This document shows, piece by piece, positions 36,902-45,147 of a DNA stretch of 64,000 nt. Each line of letters starts with the position of its first letter. The stretch's first letter is position 1. The translations under genes and the position numbers were made by a program. The stretch covers positions 117,346 to 181,345 of the forward strand of contig DATMTS010000106.1 of NCBI GenBank assembly GCA_035564555.1. Direction: 5' to 3'. The notes beneath the pieces are model-generated. The model searched no databases. It was not told the DNA's origin and was given only the letters and a program-made list of their open reading frames with translations. The stretch is from DATMTS01 sp035564555 (lineage in GTDB: Bacteria; Actinomycetota; Actinomycetes; Actinomycetales; Microbacteriaceae).

Positions 36902-38005
36902 ATGCGCAAGAAACTCCTCATCGGCGTCACCGCGGTGGCGCTTGCCGGTCTGGCGCTGACGGGATGCTCGTCCCGCGGCACCGACTCCGGCAGCACCGCA
37001 CTGAAGAAGGGGGACACCGTCGGTGTCGCCCTGCCCGCCAAGACCTCACAGAACTGGGTGCTGGCCAAGGCCTCGTTCGAGAAGGCGCTCAAGGATGCCG
37101 GCTTCAAATCCGACGTGCAGTACGCCGCCGCGAACAACACCGTCGCCGACCAGCAGAACCAGATCCAGTCGATGGTCACCAAGGGCGACAAGGTGATCAT
37201 CATCGCGGCGCAGGACGGCAGCCAACTCGGCACCCAGGCCGCCCAGGCCAAGAAGTCCGGCGCGACGGTGATCGCCTGGGACCGCAACATCCTGAACACG
37301 AAGAACGTCGACTTCTACGTGGCCTTCAACAACTACAAGGTCGGCCAGTTGCAGGCGCAGGCGCTGCTGGACGGCATGAAGGCCAAGAAGCCGAACGGGC
37401 CGTACAACATCGAGATCTTCGCCGGTGCCAACACCGACGCGAACGCGACGGTGTTCTACAACGGCGCGATGAGCGTTCTCAAACCGAAGATCGACAGCGG
37501 CGAGTTGAAGGTGCTCTCGGGTCAGACCTCGTTCCAGCAGGTACAGACCGACAACTGGGACCCGAAGAACTCGCAGACGCGCATGACCAACATCATCACC
37601 AAGACGTACTCCAACGGCGCCAAGCTCGACGGTGTCCTGTCGCCGAACGACACTCTGGGTCGCTCGATCATCACGGCCTGCCAGCAGGCGGGCCTCGCGG
37701 TTCCGATCGTGACCGGCCAGGACTCGGAGACGGCGTCGATCCCGCTCATCATGAACGGAACGCAGTACTCGACGATCTACAAGAACACCGATGAGGAGGC
37801 CAAGGGCGCCGTTGACCTGATCAGCGACCTCGCCGACGGCAAGAAGAAGCCGTCCGGCGTCGACTACAGCGACAAGGTGAACGCGTACAACGGCAAGATC
37901 ACCGTTCCCTACAAGGCGCTGACCCCGATCCTGGTCACCAAGCAGAACGCGGTCGAGGCGTACTCGAACAACTCGACCCTCGAGGCCCTCGCCAAGCAGG
38001 GCTAG
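36902..38005 (+). CDS. Sugar-binding lipoprotein (ChvE-like)
   Basis: A 367-residue PBP1-family lipoprotein. The signal is MRKKLLIGVTAVALAGLALT with lipobox LTGC. VGVALPAKTSQNWVLAKASFEK, then VIAWDRNILNTKNVDFYVAFNN and IEIFAGANTDANATVFYNGAM match the ChvE/MmsC group that binds galactose, arabinose and related sugars. AAGGTAAGGA precedes the ATG. Placing the binding protein last, with its own strong ribosome site, fits its need for higher amounts than the membrane parts. Confidence 0.92.
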   Translation: MRKKLLIGVTAVALAGLALTGCSSRGTDSGSTALKKGDTVGVALPAKTSQNWVLAKASFEKALKDAGFKSDVQYAAANNTVADQQNQIQSMVTKGDKVIIIAAQDGSQLGTQAAQAKKSGATVIAWDRNILNTKNVDFYVAFNNYKVGQLQAQALLDGMKAKKPNGPYNIEIFAGANTDANATVFYNGAMSVLKPKIDSGELKVLSGQTSFQQVQTDNWDPKNSQTRMTNIITKTYSNGAKLDGVLSPNDTLGRSIITACQQAGLAVPIVTGQDSETASIPLIMNGTQYSTIYKNTDEEAKGAVDLISDLADGKKKPSGVDYSDKVNAYNGKITVPYKALTPILVTKQNAVEAYSNNSTLEALAKQG

Positions 38006-38034
38006 CAACTCGAGCAGCACCACGCTCGACCAGA

Positions 38035-38062
38035 GGGCCGTCCGGATTCGTCCGGGCGGCCC
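38035..38062 (+). terminator. Hairpin terminator after the sugar ABC operon
   Basis: GGGCCGTCCGGA pairs with TCCGGGCGGCCC (one mismatch) around a TTCG tetraloop, followed by TTCGCC. It is 30 bases after the binding-protein stop. This is a stable intrinsic-type hairpin of the kind used in GC-rich actinobacteria, which often lack long U-tracts. Confidence 0.75.
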
Positions 38063-38086
38063 TTCGCCGTACCCTCTCCCATGCGA

Positions 38087-38150
38087 CCGAACCACTTTTC
38101 TTCATCGGAACCGCAAATGTTCCCGGTTCGGATGCACAAAAGTGGTTCGG
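38087..38150. repeat. Nested fold-back repeat, 13-bp perfect arms
   Basis: The outer arms CCGAACCACTTTT (38087-38099) and its reverse complement (38138-38150) are perfect. Inside lies a second inverted pair, CATCGGAACCG and CGGTTCGGATG, with one mismatch. No gene is present here. The element sits between the operon terminator and hemL. Confidence 0.7.
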
Positions 38151-38152
38151 AT

Positions 38153-38212
38153 GCGCGAGCGGGCGACTCAGGTCAGGCCGGGTGGCGGTCGCGCGAGCGG
38201 GAGACTCGGGTC
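38153..38212. repeat. Imperfect direct repeat, 22 bp, 38-bp period
   Basis: The unit at 38153-38174 (GCGCGAGCGGGCGACTCAGG...) recurs at 38191-38212 with two differences. The pair lies right after the fold-back repeat and ends five bases from the hemL stop. Confidence 0.6.
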
Positions 38213-38216
38213 CGAA

Positions 38217-39620
38217 TCAGGCCGGGGCGGCGGATGCCGCGGCGCGGGCGGCCGCGGGCAGCGCGTCGAGGATGCGGCCCACCGCCGCATCGTCGTGGGC
38301 GGCGGTCACGAACCACGCCTCGAACACGCTCGGCGGCAGCGAGACGCCCGCGTCGAGCATGGCGTGGAAGAACGGGCCGTAGCGGAAGGCATCCTGAGCC
38401 TGCACCTGGGCGTAGTCACGCGCGGGAGTCTCGCGGAACTGGATGCTGAACAGGTTGCCCGCACGGGACATGACGTGCGGCACGCCCGCAGCGGTCAGGG
38501 CCGCGTCGGTGGCATCGGAAACGATCGCCGCGACCGCGTCGAGGCGCGCGTAGACGGCGTCGTCCGCTGCTCGCAGCGTGGCGAGCCCCGCCGCGACGGC
38601 GACCGGGTTCCCGGAGAGCGTGCCCGCCTGATACACGGGTCCGACGGGGGCGAGGAACTCCATGATCGCCCTCCGCCCGCCGAGCGCGGCCAGTGGCATC
38701 CCGCCCCCGATGACCTTGCCGAAGGTGACGAGATCGGGGGTGTAGGTCGGCGAGACGAGCGTGCGGGAGCCGTCGTTGTCTTCTCGCACCACGAAGGCCG
38801 ACGTGCCCCAGTACCCGGCTGGTCCGACGCGGAAGCCGGTGAGCACCTCATCCAGGATGAGGAGCGCGCCATCGGCATGCGCCGCCTCTGCGAGGAACTC
38901 GTTGAAGCCCGTACTCGGAGGCACGACGCCCATGTTCGCCGGCGCCGCCTCGGTGATGATCGCCGCGATGCGCCCTGCGTACTCGGCGAAGACCGCGCGA
39001 ACCGCGGCGCGATCGTTGTACGGAATGACCACCGTCTGCGCGGCGATGTCGGCGGGCACTCCCGCCGAGGCCGGCAGCGCGAGCGTGGCGAGTCCGCTTC
39101 CGGCATCGGCCAGCAGTCCGTCGGAATGTCCGTGGTACAGCCCGGAGAACTTCACGACGAGGTCGCGACCGGTATAACCGCGCGCCAGGCGAATCGCGGT
39201 CATGGTCGCCTCGGTTCCGGTGGAGACCAGGCGCAGTTCGTCGATGAGCGGTGTCGTCGCCGCCGAGCGGCCGTCGAGGTGGTGCGAGCCCGGCGTCACG
39301 GTCAACCGGTCGATCACGAGCTCGGCGAGGTCGGTCTCACCCGGGGTCGACGCGCCGAACGAAAGGCCGCGGGCCGCCGCATCCTGCACGGCGGCGACGA
39401 CCTCAGGGTGCGCGTGGCCGAGGATCGCCGGCCCCCAGGATGCGACGAGGTCGACGTATTCCCGGCCGTCGGCATCGGTCACGTACGGCCCGCGTGCCGA
39501 CACCAGGAAGCGCGGTGTGCCGCCCACGGAACGGAAGGCGCGTACCGGGGAGTTCACGCCGCCCGGGATGACGCGGCGTGCTCGGTCGAACAAAGCCTCG
39601 TTCGCCTCGGTCGTGCTCAT
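38217..39620 (-). CDS. hemL: Glutamate-1-semialdehyde 2,1-aminomutase
   Basis: A 467-residue class III PLP enzyme that turns glutamate semialdehyde into 5-aminolevulinate. The PLP lysine is Lys302 in TFGKVIGGGMP. IPGGVNSPVRAFRSVGG, then LYHGHSDGLLADAGSG and LILDEVLTGFRVG are hemL signatures. ATG at 39620 overlaps the hemB stop (ATGA), which decides the start over 39629. Two inserts are unusual: about 13 residues at 108-124 (PGSHHLDGRSAATT) before the STGTEA motif, and a short one near 281-293. It is the last gene of the heme run. Confidence 0.95.
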   Translation of the reverse strand: MSTTEANEALFDRARRVIPGGVNSPVRAFRSVGGTPRFLVSARGPYVTDADGREYVDLVASWGPAILGHAHPEVVAAVQDAAARGLSFGASTPGETDLAELVIDRLTVTPGSHHLDGRSAATTPLIDELRLVSTGTEATMTAIRLARGYTGRDLVVKFSGLYHGHSDGLLADAGSGLATLALPASAGVPADIAAQTVVIPYNDRAAVRAVFAEYAGRIAAIITEAAPANMGVVPPSTGFNEFLAEAAHADGALLILDEVLTGFRVGPAGYWGTSAFVVREDNDGSRTLVSPTYTPDLVTFGKVIGGGMPLAALGGRRAIMEFLAPVGPVYQAGTLSGNPVAVAAGLATLRAADDAVYARLDAVAAIVSDATDAALTAAGVPHVMSRAGNLFSIQFRETPARDYAQVQAQDAFRYGPFFHAMLDAGVSLPPSVFEAWFVTAAHDDAAVGRILDALPAAARAAASAAPA

Positions 39621-40624
39621 CGCAACCACCCCGCGACCTCGAGCGCCCAGTAGGTCAGCACGGCATCGGCGCCGGCCCTGCGGATGCCGGTGATGGTCTC
39701 GAGGATCGCGCGCTCTCGGTCGATCCAGCCGTGTGCCGCTGCCGCCTCGATCATCGCGTACTCCCCGGACACCTGATATGCCCAGACGGGAATATCACTC
39801 ATCGCCGCGACGTCGGCGAGCACGTCGAGGTAGCTCATGGCGGGCTTGACCATGAGCACATCCGCGCCCTCGTCGAGGTCGAGCCGTGCTTCGCGGATGC
39901 CTTCGCGCCGGTTTGCGGGGTCCTGCTGGTAGCTACGGCGGTCGCCCGACAGTTGGGAGTCGACGGCCTCACGGAACGGACCGTAGAAGCTGGACGCGTA
40001 CTTCGCGGCGTAAGCAAGGATCGCCGTATCGACGTGCCCCGCCGCGTCGAGCGCGTCTCGAACCGCGGCGACCTGACCATCCATCATTCCGGAGAGGCCG
40101 AGCAGGTGCGACCCGGCGTCCGCCTGCGCGACGGCCATGCTGCGATAGCGCAGCAGGGTGGCATCGTTGTCGACCCGGCCGTCCGGGCTCAGCACACCGC
40201 AGTGCCCATGGTCGGTGAACTCGTCGAGACAGAGGTCGGTCTGCACGACGAGCGCGTCGCCGACCTCGGCCACGACATCTCGCGTCGCCGCGTTCAGGAT
40301 GCCGTTCGGGTCGTCTGCGGCCGTGCCGGTGGCATCCCGGGTCTCCGGCACGCCGAACAGCATCACACCGCCGATTCCGGCCCGCGCGGCCTGGGCGACC
40401 GCGTCACGCAGGGAATCCCGGCTGTGCTGCACCACTCCGGGCATGGACTGCAGCGGAAGGGGCTGGCTCAAACCCTCGCGCACGAACAGGGGCAGGATCA
40501 GCTGCGCCGGGTGGATGCGCGTCTCGGCAGTCAACCGGCGCATCGCCGGGGAGGAGCGCAGTCGTCGCGGGCGCACCGTGGGATGCAGCAGTTCGTCGTG
40601 CAACGGGCTCGGCAGTTCGGTCAC
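39617..40624 (-). CDS. hemB: Delta-aminolevulinic acid dehydratase (porphobilinogen synthase)
   Basis: A 335-residue enzyme that joins two 5-aminolevulinates into porphobilinogen. Both Schiff-base lysines are present: Lys208 in LAYAAKYASSFYGPF and Lys260 in LMVKPAMSYLD. The metal site reads LCLDEFTDHGHCG: Cys132 and Cys142 are kept but the middle ligand is Asp134 rather than the Cys of E. coli HemB. The start is GTG at 40624. It overlaps hemL by four bases. Upstream, 241 bases with a fold-back repeat separate it from hemD. Confidence 0.95.
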   Translation of the reverse strand: MTELPSPLHDELLHPTVRPRRLRSSPAMRRLTAETRIHPAQLILPLFVREGLSQPLPLQSMPGVVQHSRDSLRDAVAQAARAGIGGVMLFGVPETRDATGTAADDPNGILNAATRDVVAEVGDALVVQTDLCLDEFTDHGHCGVLSPDGRVDNDATLLRYRSMAVAQADAGSHLLGLSGMMDGQVAAVRDALDAAGHVDTAILAYAAKYASSFYGPFREAVDSQLSGDRRSYQQDPANRREGIREARLDLDEGADVLMVKPAMSYLDVLADVAAMSDIPVWAYQVSGEYAMIEAAAAHGWIDRERAILETITGIRRAGADAVLTYWALEVAGWLR

Positions 40625-40724
40625 CGCACAAGCCTACGCGGCGCTGCGCGCTGCATCCCCCGCCGTCCCCCGCCGCCGTCCCCCGTCGCTGTCCCCGTCC
40701 CTCCCGGCCCCCGTCCCTCCCCGG

Positions 40725-40803
40725 CCCGTATCGAAATCAGGTGAGACGTACGCTCGACTGGATTATCCAGCCGGCGGCGCGTCTCACCTGATTTCGATAC
40801 GGG
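40725..40803. repeat. Fold-back repeat, copy A
   Basis: Perfect 24-bp arms (40725-40748 and 40780-40803), containing ATCGAAATCAGGTG, enclose a 31-base centre with the odd palindrome CTGGATTATCCAG at 40758-40770. It belongs to the same family as the copies at 58671 and 59812, with the shared core ACTGGATWATCCAGCCG in the same orientation. It lies in the 241-base gap between hemD and hemB, flanked by C-rich and G-rich low-complexity tracts. Confidence 0.85.
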
Positions 40804-40865
40804 ATCGGGGTTGGGGGAGGCCAGGCGGGGATGGGAAGCGGGGAGGCGGGGAGACGGGCGGGCGA

Positions 40866-41651
40866 TCAGCGCGAGGCGGCTGCGTTCTCCAGTGCGGCGA
40901 TCAGCGACGTCGCGGAACGCTCGTCGGCGACCACGTCGACGCGCAGGCCGATCGCGCGGGCATCCCGCTCGGTGCGGGGCCCGATGGCCGCGACCAGCGT
41001 CTCGTCGGGGATCGTCGGGAACTGGCGCAGCACCTGCTCGGCGATGCTCCCCGAGGTGACCAGGATCGCGTTGATGCGTCCGGCCACGACATCAGCGACC
41101 ACGCGCTCGGGAACGTCCACGCCGATCGTGCGATACGCCACGACCGATGACACTGCGTGCCCGATGCGCTTCAGGCCTTCGGTGAGCAGCGGTTTGGCGA
41201 TGTCGGAGCGCAAGGTCAGGATGCGCAGGGGCACGACGCCCTGGGTCGCTGCCTCCCATTCGGTGAGCAGGCCGCGCGCCGAGTTGTCTTCGGAGGGCAC
41301 CAGATCGGCTCGGTAGCCGGCCGCCAGCAGGGCCGCCGCCGTGGTCTCTCCGACGGCGGCGATGCGCGTGCTCGGCGGGATCACCGCGGCGTGCGCACTC
41401 AGCACATCGACCGTGGTCGCGCTCGTGACGGTGACCCAGTCGAACTCGCCCGCCGCAAGCGCGGCCAGCGCCGTCTCCAGCGCCGAGGCGTCGGCCGTCG
41501 GTGCGAAGTTGATCATCGCCGCGACGACGGGAGAAGCGCCGCGAGCCCTGAGGTCGGCGGCGACGCCCTCACCCCACGGACCGCCGCGAGGCACCAGCAC
41601 CCGCCATCCGGCGAGCGCCTTCGGCTCGCCCGAGGAAGCCGGGCGCGTCAT
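40866..41651 (-). CDS. hemD: Uroporphyrinogen-III synthase
   Basis: A 261-residue two-lobed HemD-fold protein. GWRVLVPRGGPWGEGVAADLR opens the fold. FDWVTVTSATTVDVL and INAILVTSGSIAEQVLRQF are the paired T-S motifs, and IAAVGETTAAALLAAGYRADLVP and VAAIGPRTERDARAIGLRVDVVA the family blocks. It closes hydroxymethylbilane with inversion of ring D. ATG at 41651 overlaps the hemC stop (ATGA); the longer open frame to 41927 is not used. Confidence 0.92.
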   Translation of the reverse strand: MTRPASSGEPKALAGWRVLVPRGGPWGEGVAADLRARGASPVVAAMINFAPTADASALETALAALAAGEFDWVTVTSATTVDVLSAHAAVIPPSTRIAAVGETTAAALLAAGYRADLVPSEDNSARGLLTEWEAATQGVVPLRILTLRSDIAKPLLTEGLKRIGHAVSSVVAYRTIGVDVPERVVADVVAGRINAILVTSGSIAEQVLRQFPTIPDETLVAAIGPRTERDARAIGLRVDVVADERSATSLIAALENAAASR

Positions 41652-42646
41652 GACGCGCCGCCCAACGCGGCGATCTCCGCCGCGCCGGCGTCGAACAGTT
41701 CGGCGACGACCCGCTCGGCCGCATCGTTCGCCGCTTCGAGCAGTGCCGGCAGCCCGGAGGACTCGAGACTCGCCGCGTGCGAGCTCGTGATGCGCTCCGA
41801 TCCATCCGGTCGATACACCGTCGCGGTCAGGAACAGCAGACCGTCTTCGACGAGGGCGGTCGCCGCCAGAGGTGCCGAGCACCCGGCCTGCAGGCCGGCG
41901 AGCACCGCACGTTCGGCCGTGGTACACGCCCTAGTCGTGGCGTGATCGACGGCGGCGAGCGCCCGCGCGACGGCGCGATCCACATCGAACCGGCCGGCTT
42001 CGCCTGCCCGCCCAGCCGTCTCACGCGTCTCCAGCGCCAGTGCACCCTGTCCGGGAGCGGTGGGCCATTGATCGAGCGCGAGATACTGCGTGACGACCTC
42101 GGCGCGGCCGAGACGGCCGAGTCCGGCGGCGGCGAGCACCACGGCATCCAGACGTCGGTCGGCGGAAGTCGCTTCGTCGTGCACCCGGCCGAGCCGCGTG
42201 TCGACGTTGCCCCGGATGTCGACGATCTGCAGATCGGCGCGCTCGGCCTTCAGCTGCGCCACCCGGCGTGGCGAACCGGTGCCGACTCGGGCGCCTTGCG
42301 GCAGCGCGTCGAGCGTCAGCCCGTCGCGAGCGCTGATCGCGTCGCGTTGGTCGGCGCGGCGCGGCACCGCGGCGAGCGCGATACCCTCGGGCGCAGCCGT
42401 GGGCAGATCCTTCAGCGAATGCACGATGAGATCGCATTCCCCGCGCAGCAGGCTGTCGCGCAGCGCGTTCACGAAGACGCCCGTTCCGCCCAGCGTCGAG
42501 AGCGACTCCCGCGAGGTGTCGCCGTGCGTCGTCACCGGTACGAGCTCGATCTCGACGCCCGCCTTCGCCCCGATCGTCGACGCGATGGCGCGTGTCTGGG
42601 CCAGCGCGAGTGCGCTGCCGCGGGTACCGACGCGCAGCACCGTCAT
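41648..42646 (-). CDS. hemC: Hydroxymethylbilane synthase (porphobilinogen deaminase)
   Basis: A 332-residue enzyme that polymerises four porphobilinogens. The dipyrromethane cofactor attaches at Cys256 in GLQAGCSAPLAA. Catalytic Asp80 lies in LIVHSLKDLPTA, and VGTGSPRRVAQL and IRGNVDTRLGR are the substrate-binding arginine motifs. Its ATG overlaps the hemH stop and its stop overlaps the hemD ATG, each by four bases. Confidence 0.96.
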   Translation of the reverse strand: MTVLRVGTRGSALALAQTRAIASTIGAKAGVEIELVPVTTHGDTSRESLSTLGGTGVFVNALRDSLLRGECDLIVHSLKDLPTAAPEGIALAAVPRRADQRDAISARDGLTLDALPQGARVGTGSPRRVAQLKAERADLQIVDIRGNVDTRLGRVHDEATSADRRLDAVVLAAAGLGRLGRAEVVTQYLALDQWPTAPGQGALALETRETAGRAGEAGRFDVDRAVARALAAVDHATTRACTTAERAVLAGLQAGCSAPLAATALVEDGLLFLTATVYRPDGSERITSSHAASLESSGLPALLEAANDAAERVVAELFDAGAAEIAALGGAS

Positions 42647-43767
42647 GATGCGCGCGCCTCCCCGAGAGCAGATGCTCCGAGACCGGATTGCCCCGAAGCG
42701 GCGGCCCCGGACGCGCCGTGCCCCGAAGCGGCGCCCCCGACGGCCGCATGGTCGGGCCAGGGCCCGAGCGCGGTCAGGTGCGGACGCTCCTCGGCGGGCA
42801 CGTCATCCAGCCGTTCGGCGATCAGGTCGACGAGTCCGGCGACGAAGGCGGGGTGGATGCCGGGGGTCGGCACCCTGATGGCCTTGATTCCGTGCTCGGC
42901 GGCGGCTTCGGTCGCCTCGTTGTCGAGGTCCCACATGACCTCCATGTGATCGCTGACGAAGCCGAACGGCACGATCACGACGGCCTTGACCTTCGCGCCC
43001 GCCGCCAGATCGCCGATCGCGTCGTTGATGTCCGGCTCCAGCCACGGGGAACGTGGGTCACCCGACCGGGACTGGTAGACCAGCGACCGCGGCACTCCCG
43101 GCGCCGCCTCCGCGGCGATGACCTCGGCGACGGCAAGATGCTGCGCCACGTACGCGCCGCCGGCGCCGAACTCCGGGCCCGAGGCGTCGGCCGCCGCCGT
43201 CGGGATGGAGTGCGTCACGAACAGCAGATGGATGTCGCCGGGCGCGAGGGCGTCCGCACCGCTCGTCAGGCCCGCGACGGCATCCCGAACGCCCTCGACG
43301 AACGGCGTCACGAAGCCCGGGTGGTCGAAGAACTCACGCACCCGGTCGATGGTGACCGCGTGCAGGCCGGTGTCGGCAATGGCTCGTTCGAAGTCCTCAC
43401 GGTACTGCCCGACCCCGGAATATGAGGTGTACGCGCTCGTGACCAGCGCAAGCAGACGGTCGTGACCGTTCTCGTGCGCCTCGCGCACGGCATCCGCGAA
43501 GTACGGAGCCCAGTTGCGGTTGCCCCAGTAGACCGGCAGGCGGATGCCACGCCGGTCGAGTTCCGCCTCCAGCGCCGCCTTCAGCTCGCGGTTCTGCCGG
43601 TTGATCGGGCTGACGCCGCCGAAGTGCCGGTAGTGCGTGGCGACTTCTTCCAGCCGCTGATCGGGGATGCCCCGGCCGCGGGTCACGTTACGCAGGAACG
43701 GGATGACGTCGTCCTGACCCTCCGGGCCGCCGAAGCTGGAAAGCAGGATGGCATCGAATGACGTCAC
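42643..43767 (-). CDS. hemH: Coproporphyrin III ferrochelatase
   Basis: A 374-residue ferrochelatase (also called CpfC in coproporphyrin-pathway bacteria). It inserts Fe2+ into coproporphyrin III. His186 (LLFVTHSIPT) and Glu276 (SDHMEVMWDLD) are the conserved metal-insertion residues. The protein contains no cysteine at all, so it cannot bind the [2Fe-2S] cluster seen in mycobacterial ferrochelatase. Residues 342-374 form an Ala/Gly/Ser tail outside the fold. GTG at 43767 overlaps the hemQ stop (GTGA), which fixes the start. Confidence 0.95.
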   Translation of the reverse strand: MTSFDAILLSSFGGPEGQDDVIPFLRNVTRGRGIPDQRLEEVATHYRHFGGVSPINRQNRELKAALEAELDRRGIRLPVYWGNRNWAPYFADAVREAHENGHDRLLALVTSAYTSYSGVGQYREDFERAIADTGLHAVTIDRVREFFDHPGFVTPFVEGVRDAVAGLTSGADALAPGDIHLLFVTHSIPTAAADASGPEFGAGGAYVAQHLAVAEVIAAEAAPGVPRSLVYQSRSGDPRSPWLEPDINDAIGDLAAGAKVKAVVIVPFGFVSDHMEVMWDLDNEATEAAAEHGIKAIRVPTPGIHPAFVAGLVDLIAERLDDVPAEERPHLTALGPWPDHAAVGGAASGHGASGAAASGQSGLGASALGEARAS

Positions 43768-44495
43768 TGCAGCACCTCGGGGATCTCGGAGGTCTCGATG
43801 CGGCGACCGGTGTAGAACGGGATCTCTTCGCGAACGTGCCTGCGGGCATCCGTCGCGCGCAGATCGCGCATCAGGTCGACGAGGTCGACGAGTTCGTCCG
43901 CTTCCATCGGCAGCAACCACTCGTAGTCTCCGAGCGCGAAGGCCGCAACCGTGTTCGCCAGCACGGTGCGGTGCCCGGCGCCCTTGCGGCCGTGCTCGCT
44001 GAGCATGCGGCTGCGCTCCTCATCGGGCAGCAGATACCATTCGTAGCTGCGCACGAACGGGTACACGGTCAGCCACTGCTTGGGCTCGACGCCGCGCAGG
44101 AATGCCGGGATGTGCGCCTTATTGAACTCCGCGCCGCGGTGCACGCCCATGGCGTTCCAGGTGGGCAGCAATGCCTTGAGCAACTGGCTGCGGCGCAACT
44201 GTCGCAGCGCCCACTGCAGGGTCTCGGGCGCCGGGCCGTGGATCCAGATCATCAGGTCGGCGTCCGACTTCAGACCGGAGACGTCATAGAAGCCGCGCAG
44301 CACGACGCCCTGCTCCTGGATCGAGGCGACGATCTCGTCGAGTTGGCGCACGGCAGGAGGCACGTCGCGGCCGTCCAGGTCGTCGGGGTTCGCCGGATCG
44401 CGGCGCAGAACGGCCCACAGGCCGAAACCGTCGGGTTGATCGCTGTTGGTGGTGGGGGATTCGGATGCTGCCTCGGCGGCAGCCGGGTTCGTCAT
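43764..44495 (-). CDS. hemQ: Coproheme decarboxylase (chlorite-dismutase family)
   Basis: A 243-residue enzyme, also called ChdC, that oxidatively decarboxylates coproheme to heme b with H2O2. LTVYPFVRSYEWYLLP contains the catalytic Tyr145, and MLSEHGRKGAGHR the likely proximal heme ligand His168. HIPAFLRGVEPKQWLTVYPF is typical. ATG at 44495 is preferred because GGGAGACTGGG precedes it and the first 20 residues are a disordered Ala-rich leader; the frame is open to 44567. It starts the tightly overlapping hemQ-hemH-hemC-hemD run. Confidence 0.94.
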   Translation of the reverse strand: MTNPAAAEAASESPTTNSDQPDGFGLWAVLRRDPANPDDLDGRDVPPAVRQLDEIVASIQEQGVVLRGFYDVSGLKSDADLMIWIHGPAPETLQWALRQLRRSQLLKALLPTWNAMGVHRGAEFNKAHIPAFLRGVEPKQWLTVYPFVRSYEWYLLPDEERSRMLSEHGRKGAGHRTVLANTVAAFALGDYEWLLPMEADELVDLVDLMRDLRATDARRHVREEIPFYTGRRIETSEIPEVLQ

Positions 44496-44607
44496 GGTCC
44501 CAGTCTCCCCCGTGCGGCACTCCAGAGCAAAAGCGGCGGCGGCGTTCGAAACGATGTCGCGTTCCACCGGTGAATAAATCGTCGCTCGCGTGCGTTATTA
44601 AGAGCAA

Positions 44608-44880
44608 ATGGCTGATGCAAACAACAAGACGAAGGGCGGAGCCGGCCGGCGCCGTTCCGATTCGACACGCTCGCGCGTCACCGCACAGCGCATCACCGAC
44701 CCGCGCTCCCGCGTGCTCTCGGCGTTCCCCTGGGCGGCCTCGCTGAGCGAGGACGACCAGTTGCGCTTCGCGGAGGAGTTGGCGGGGCATCCTCGTGATC
44801 TGCCGAACTCCGCGCTCGAGTCGCTGATTCTGCGCTGGAAGACGCGTGCCCTCGGCGCGCGCTCCCGTCACGCCGCCTGA
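44608..44880 (+). CDS. Small conserved hypothetical basic protein
   Basis: A 90-residue protein on the strand opposite the heme genes. The N-terminal half is lysine/arginine/serine-rich (NNKTKGGAGRRRSDSTRSR). The C-terminal half folds as predicted helices: VLSAFPWAASLSEDDQLRFAEEL, then LPNSALESLILRWKTRAL. There is no signal or membrane segment. I do not recognise a family; the second half looks like a small alpha-helical adaptor. It is divergent from hemQ, with the promoters in a 112-base gap. Confidence 0.65.
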   Translation: MADANNKTKGGAGRRRSDSTRSRVTAQRITDPRSRVLSAFPWAASLSEDDQLRFAEELAGHPRDLPNSALESLILRWKTRALGARSRHAA

Positions 44881-44916
44881 GGCCGCTGACTGACGTCGCG
44901 GCCAGGTGGGGCTGCG

Positions 44917-45147
44917 TCAGCGGCGGCGCAGTACCGCCACGGCGAACCAGGTCACGCCCGCCACGGCTCCGGCGATCGACGCGACCGCCCCCGCAAAAGC
45001 CACCGGATTGTGTCTGCGGAACTCGTCCGCGCGCCGAATGGATGCCCGCACCCTCTTGGGTACGTTCAACTTGTCTTCGATCAGGTCGAGGGTGCGCGTC
45101 AGTTCGCCGCGCGCACGAAGCACCTCGAGCGAGGGATCACCGATCAT
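44917..45147 (-). CDS. DUF3618-type small membrane protein
   Basis: A 76-residue protein: LEVLRARGELTRTLDLIEDKLNVPKRV is the DUF3618 amphipathic region, followed by one transmembrane segment (VAFAGAVASIAGAVAGVTWFAV) and a basic end. It overlaps the holin-like gene by 11 bases. Together with the next two genes it forms a small membrane-protein set often seen together in actinobacteria; their role is unknown. Confidence 0.8.
   Translation of the reverse strand: MIGDPSLEVLRARGELTRTLDLIEDKLNVPKRVRASIRRADEFRRHNPVAFAGAVASIAGAVAGVTWFAVAVLRRR

Noticed and set aside
40866..41927. A longer hemD starting at 41927
   Set aside because: It would overlap hemC by 280 bases; the ATG at 41651 gives the standard ATGA overlap and the correct N-terminus.
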